A stretch of 17,182 bases of DNA. Source: Prevotellaceae bacterium UBA3849. GTDB lineage: Bacteria; Bacteroidota; Bacteroidia; Bacteroidales; Bacteroidaceae. The stretch lies in contig DGHL01000102.1 in NCBI GenBank assembly GCA_002392645.1, forward strand, positions 1-17,182, in the 5' to 3' direction. A program made the position numbers and the translations under genes. Below the pieces are notes generated by a model. The model did not search any database. It saw only the letters and a program-made list of their open reading frames with translations, and was not told where the DNA came from. This document shows positions 14,703 to 17,182 of this stretch, piece after piece; position 1 is the first letter of the stretch; each line of letters opens with the position of its first letter.

Positions 14703-15803
14703 TTATTCGTGCGTCTTCACTCGCTCTGTCTTTGCCTGCTCGGCGTTGCGGCGGTTGGTGACCGTCACCACACTCTGTGCCAGTGCTATGAAAGCCTGAC
14801 CTACGGGCGATGCCACGTCGAGGGCAGCTGGAGTGCCGGCATCGCCGTTCTCGCAGATGCTCTGCACGATAGGTATCTGCGCCAACAGCGGCACGTTCAT
14901 CTCGGCGGCGAGGTTCTTGCAACCCTCCTTGCCGAAGATGTAATACTTGTTTTCTGGCAGTTCGGCAGGCGTGAACCATGCCATGTTCTCCACCAGTCCG
15001 AGGATAGGCACGTTGACCTTGTCGTTGGTGTACATGTCGATACCCTTGCGGGCGTCAGCCAGTGCCACTGCTTGTGGCGTACTTACTATTACTGCACCGG
15101 TGATGGCGAGAGTCTGAAGCAATGACAGGTGAATGTCGCTGGTGCCCGGTGGCGTGTCGAGGATGAGGAAATCAAGTTCGCCCCAGTCGGCATCGGCAAT
15201 GAGCTGTTTCAATGCACTGCATGCCATGCCACCGCGCCATAGTGTGGCGGTGTCTTTGTTTACGAAGAAACCGATGGAGAGAAGCTTTACCCCGTACTGC
15301 TCTACAGGCATGATGAGCTGGCGGCCGTCCTTCTCTACGGCATACGGACGCACATCCTCCACCTGGAACATCTTAGGTACTGACGGACCGAAGATATCGG
15401 TGTCGAGCAGTCCCACGCTGTAGCCCAGGCGTGCCAATGATATGGCGAGGTTGGCGCTGACGGTACTCTTGCCCACACCGCCTTTGCCGGAACTTACGGC
15501 GATGATGTTCTTCACCTGTGGAAGCAGGTGGTCGTCATCAGGACGTGGGGCCGACTTGAACTCGGTCTTTATCGTAACCTCCACCTCCTTGCCTACGTGG
15601 TAGTGTATGGCAGCCTCGGCAGCCTTTACCGTGGATTTCAGGAACGGGTCAGTCTCGCGTGGGAATACGAGTATTATCTCAACCTTGTTGCCGTTAATCT
15701 TTGGCTGGTCAGCCAGCATCTCGCTCTCTATAATGTTTTTCTTTGTACCGGCATACGTTACGGTTGCCAGTGCGTCAGTTATGAGTTTTGGATATAATGT
15801 CAT
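14703..15803 (-). CDS. mrp: Mrp/NBP35 (ApbC)-family P-loop ATPase
   Basis: A 366-residue cytoplasmic ATPase of the Mrp/ApbC family, which carries or transfers iron-sulfur clusters. Residues 1-85 form a MIP18 (DUF59)-like domain (LYPKLITDALATVTY at the front). The ATPase part begins VKNIIAVSSGKGGVGKST, with the deviant Walker A at 106-113, then LLDTDIFGPSVPKMF (Asp134, Asp136), LDTPPGTSDIHLSLL and ENMAWFTPAEL. Many ApbC proteins have a CxxC pair just after the ENM block for the bridging cluster; here that stretch reads ENMAWFTPAELPENKYYIFG with no CxxC, and only GCKNLAAEM follows. The start at 15803 gives the family N-terminus. It follows xseB by 53 bases and precedes the A2M gene. The two-base-offset frame at 14695-14979 is a shadow. 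Confidence 0.93.
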   Translation of the reverse strand: MTLYPKLITDALATVTYAGTKKNIIESEMLADQPKINGNKVEIILVFPRETDPFLKSTVKAAEAAIHYHVGKEVEVTIKTEFKSAPRPDDDHLLPQVKNIIAVSSGKGGVGKSTVSANLAISLARLGYSVGLLDTDIFGPSVPKMFQVEDVRPYAVEKDGRQLIMPVEQYGVKLLSIGFFVNKDTATLWRGGMACSALKQLIADADWGELDFLILDTPPGTSDIHLSLLQTLAITGAVIVSTPQAVALADARKGIDMYTNDKVNVPILGLVENMAWFTPAELPENKYYIFGKEGCKNLAAEMNVPLLAQIPIVQSICENGDAGTPAALDVASPVGQAFIALAQSVVTVTNRRNAEQAKTERVKTHE

Positions 15804-15822
15804 TGCTGTTTCTTTATTTTGG

Positions 15823-15862
15823 CGTTATTTCGCTATTTCGTCATAACGTCATTCCGTTATTT
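15823..15862. repeat. Five-unit octamer array across the xseB stop and mrp leader
   Basis: Five 8-bp units beginning CG: CGTTATTT, CGCTATTT, CGTCATAA, CGTCATTC, CGTTATTT (15823-15862). The xseB stop (15857-15859) lies in the last unit and the array takes up most of the gap to the mrp start. The layout is the same as in the array at 5420-5467, but the unit sequence is different. Confidence 0.75.
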
Positions 15863-16048
15863 TTCTTCCCCAATTATCTTCTTTATCTCCTCCTCTGTCT
15901 TATAGAGCTTGTCTTTGCAGAATTTTATCAGTTCTTGCGCATGTTTCAGTTCCTTGGCGAGCGAGTCGATGTCAAGTTCGCCGCTCTCCATTTTCTGTAC
16001 TGTTTCCTCTAACTGCTTCATGGCAGTTTCATATTTCTGTTCTTTCAT
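15857..16048 (-). CDS. xseB: Exodeoxyribonuclease VII small subunit
   Basis: A 63-residue protein matching the XseB family: YETAMKQLEETVQKMESGEL is the conserved helix, then DSLAKELKHAQELIKFCKDKL and a Lys/Glu-rich C-terminal end. The subunit pairs with XseA in the nuclease that degrades single-stranded DNA and takes part in mismatch repair and recombination. It is all-helical, and the size is slightly short of the E. coli protein (80). The large subunit xseA, usually next to it, is not in this window: the upstream neighbour is the divergent SGNH gene, and xseB has its own strong promoter (16104-16135). It leads the run xseB, mrp, A2M. Confidence 0.93.
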   Translation of the reverse strand: MKEQKYETAMKQLEETVQKMESGELDIDSLAKELKHAQELIKFCKDKLYKTEEEIKKIIGEEK

Positions 16049-16103
16049 TGTAGTTGATTTTAGATATCAAACACATGGGATATAGTCGTTGCTTAACATA
16101 ATG

Positions 16104-16135
16104 CAAAGGTACGTTTTTTTTTTCAATTTCACAAA
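16104..16135 (-). promoter_or_regulatory. Bacteroidetes-type promoter of the xseB-mrp-A2M run
   Basis: On the minus strand TTTG (16132-16135) is followed after 20 bases by TACCTTTG (16104-16111), a full consensus match. Transcription should begin near 16098, giving a leader of about 50 bases before the xseB ATG at 16048. Confidence 0.85.
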
Positions 16136-16242
16136 TATATTTACAAAAATTACGACGCGTCATTTGTTGGCGTTAATGCTTTCATTCAGTGGCACAATAA
16201 AAACGGTTTTGCTACGTTTTTAAATAAAAAACACAGAAAATT

Positions 16243-17049
16243 ATGAAACGACTTTACTCTTTTATCGTCATGATGGCATTGGCGGTCATGACAGTTTCCG
16301 CACAGGTTACGGTGCAGCATCCTTGGGCTGGTAAGAAGGTGGCGTATTTCGGAGATTCCATAACAGATCCGCGCAACAAGGCTTCGAAAAACAAATATTG
16401 GTCGCTGCTTGAAAAGTGGCTCGGCATAACGCCGTATGTGTATGCTGTTAGCGGAAGACAATGGAATGATATACCACGCCAGGCTGACCAACTGATGGCA
16501 CAACATGGTGACACGGTTGATGCCATACTGATATTCATGGGGACAAACGATTATAATAATGGTGTGCCACTCGGCAAATGGTATGACGAGAAGGAAGAGG
16601 AAGTGATGTACGGTCATGGCAAACCTAAGCAGATGACCATGCGCAAACGCCAATATCTGTGCATGGATAACGATACCTATCGCGGACGCATAAACATTGC
16701 CATGGATAAGGTTAAGCGCATGTATCCGACAAAGCAGGTGATAGTAATGACTCCGATACACCGTCAGAACTTCCATGCCAACGATAAGAACTGGCAGTGC
16801 TCAGAGGATTATACCAACCAGTGTGGTGAGTATTTGCAGGCTTATATAGATGCCACAAAGGAGGTTGCCAATGTGTGGGCGGTTCCGGTGATAGACATGA
16901 ATGCACTCTGTGGACTCTATCCTATGCTTGACGAGTATGCACAGTTCTTCAATAATGCAGAGACAGACCGCCTGCACCCTAATGATGCAGGCCACGAGCG
17001 TATGGCAAAGGTGCTCATGTATCAGTTGCTTGCGCAGCCTATATTCTGA
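16243..17049 (+). CDS. Secreted SGNH/GDSL hydrolase
   Basis: A 268-residue exported esterase/lipase-like protein. A signal peptide (MKRLYSFIVMMALAVMTVSA, then Q) comes first. The SGNH blocks follow in order: GDSIT with nucleophile Ser39 (block I), VSG with Gly71 (block II), GTND with Asn102 (block III), and DRLHPNDAGH with Asp242 and His245 (block V). All catalytic residues are present, so it should be active. Substrates in Bacteroidetes SGNH proteins are often acyl groups on glycans, but the sequence does not say which here. A TACGTTTT at 16214-16221 could be an imperfect -7 box; no good -33 box was found. The gene is monocistronic: it is divergent from xseB and ends at a strong terminator (17073-17112). 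Confidence 0.9.
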   Translation: MKRLYSFIVMMALAVMTVSAQVTVQHPWAGKKVAYFGDSITDPRNKASKNKYWSLLEKWLGITPYVYAVSGRQWNDIPRQADQLMAQHGDTVDAILIFMGTNDYNNGVPLGKWYDEKEEEVMYGHGKPKQMTMRKRQYLCMDNDTYRGRINIAMDKVKRMYPTKQVIVMTPIHRQNFHANDKNWQCSEDYTNQCGEYLQAYIDATKEVANVWAVPVIDMNALCGLYPMLDEYAQFFNNAETDRLHPNDAGHERMAKVLMYQLLAQPIF

Positions 17050-17072
17050 TTATACATAATCTGCTATATAAC

Positions 17073-17120
17073 AAAACGACAATTCGGATATGCATATCTG
17101 AATTGTCGTTTTATCTTTTA
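17073..17120 (+). terminator. Strong terminator of the SGNH hydrolase gene
   Basis: 17073-17092 and 17093-17112 are reverse complements over 20 bases, apart from one pair that would be a G-U wobble in RNA. The hairpin has almost no loop (ATATGCATAT centre). It lies 23 bases past the stop and ends in T-rich sequence (17109-17119). Being symmetric, with A-rich left and T-rich right edges, it could work on both strands. Confidence 0.9.
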
Positions 17121-17121
17121 T

Positions 17122-17182
17122 GGTGGGTTCTATAAATTAGCTTTGACAGATTTTCGGATTTGTTTCGAGGGCAAAATGTTAG
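17122..17182. repeat. Right copy of 61-bp terminal inverted repeat
   Basis: Inverse of 1-61 with a single difference (G at 17162). It begins 9 bases after the terminator stem and runs to the last base of the window. TAGCTTTG at 17138-17145 is a -7-type box pointing out of the window. The repeat begins GGTGGGTTCTATAAATTAG; I do not recognise it as a named insertion-sequence end. Confidence 0.85.

Noticed and set aside
1..17182. Composite transposon or defence island
   Set aside because: No transposase, integrase, restriction, toxin or nuclease-effector gene is visible; the content is housekeeping and envelope genes.

Overview
The window looks like chromosomal DNA of a Bacteroidales bacterium, most likely a Prevotella-type organism. 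The grounds are promoters of the Bacteroidetes form (TTTG, a gap of about 20, then TAnnTTTG), start codons preceded by A/T-rich rather than Shine-Dalgarno sequence, and protein types usual in that group: DUF1573 protein, thioester-less alpha-2-macroglobulin, outer-membrane beta-barrel proteins and a Bacteroidetes-type TopB and Mrp. Taxonomy is inferred from these features only; no search was possible.

Layout. 1-61 and 17122-17182 are inverted copies of one 61-bp sequence with a single mismatch, so the window is bounded by a repeat. 90-1728 (minus) holds two small secreted beta-barrel proteins, probably tandem paralogues, each with its own promoter; the two promoters share a 22-bp block. 1980-3866 (minus) is topB. 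3931-4707 (plus) is a secreted protein of unknown function with a very good promoter that may give a leaderless mRNA; it converges on cmk with 11 bp between stops. 8527-4719 (minus) reads as one operon: DUF1573 protein, meaB, ispH, cmk. 8528-9169 is a 642-bp non-coding stretch with a five-unit, 22-bp-period array of dyad repeats and a long terminator-like hairpin. 9170-14518 (minus) is a 1782-residue alpha-2-macroglobulin-like protein, preceded by mrp (14703-15803) and xseB (15857-16048), all leftward from a strong promoter at 16104-16135. 16243-17049 (plus) is a secreted SGNH/GDSL hydrolase followed by a near-perfect terminator.

Most genes are housekeeping: isoprenoid and CMP metabolism, DNA topology and repair, Fe-S or cofactor protein maturation, and the cell envelope. 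I see no defence system, phage, plasmid or CRISPR locus. The unusual material is non-coding: the terminal inverted repeat, the 22-bp dyad array, and short tandem arrays (period 7 or 8) that start at or near a stop codon and fill the gap to the next gene, at ispH/cmk, xseB/mrp and mrp/A2M. The last one is split by an 85-bp GC-rich core.
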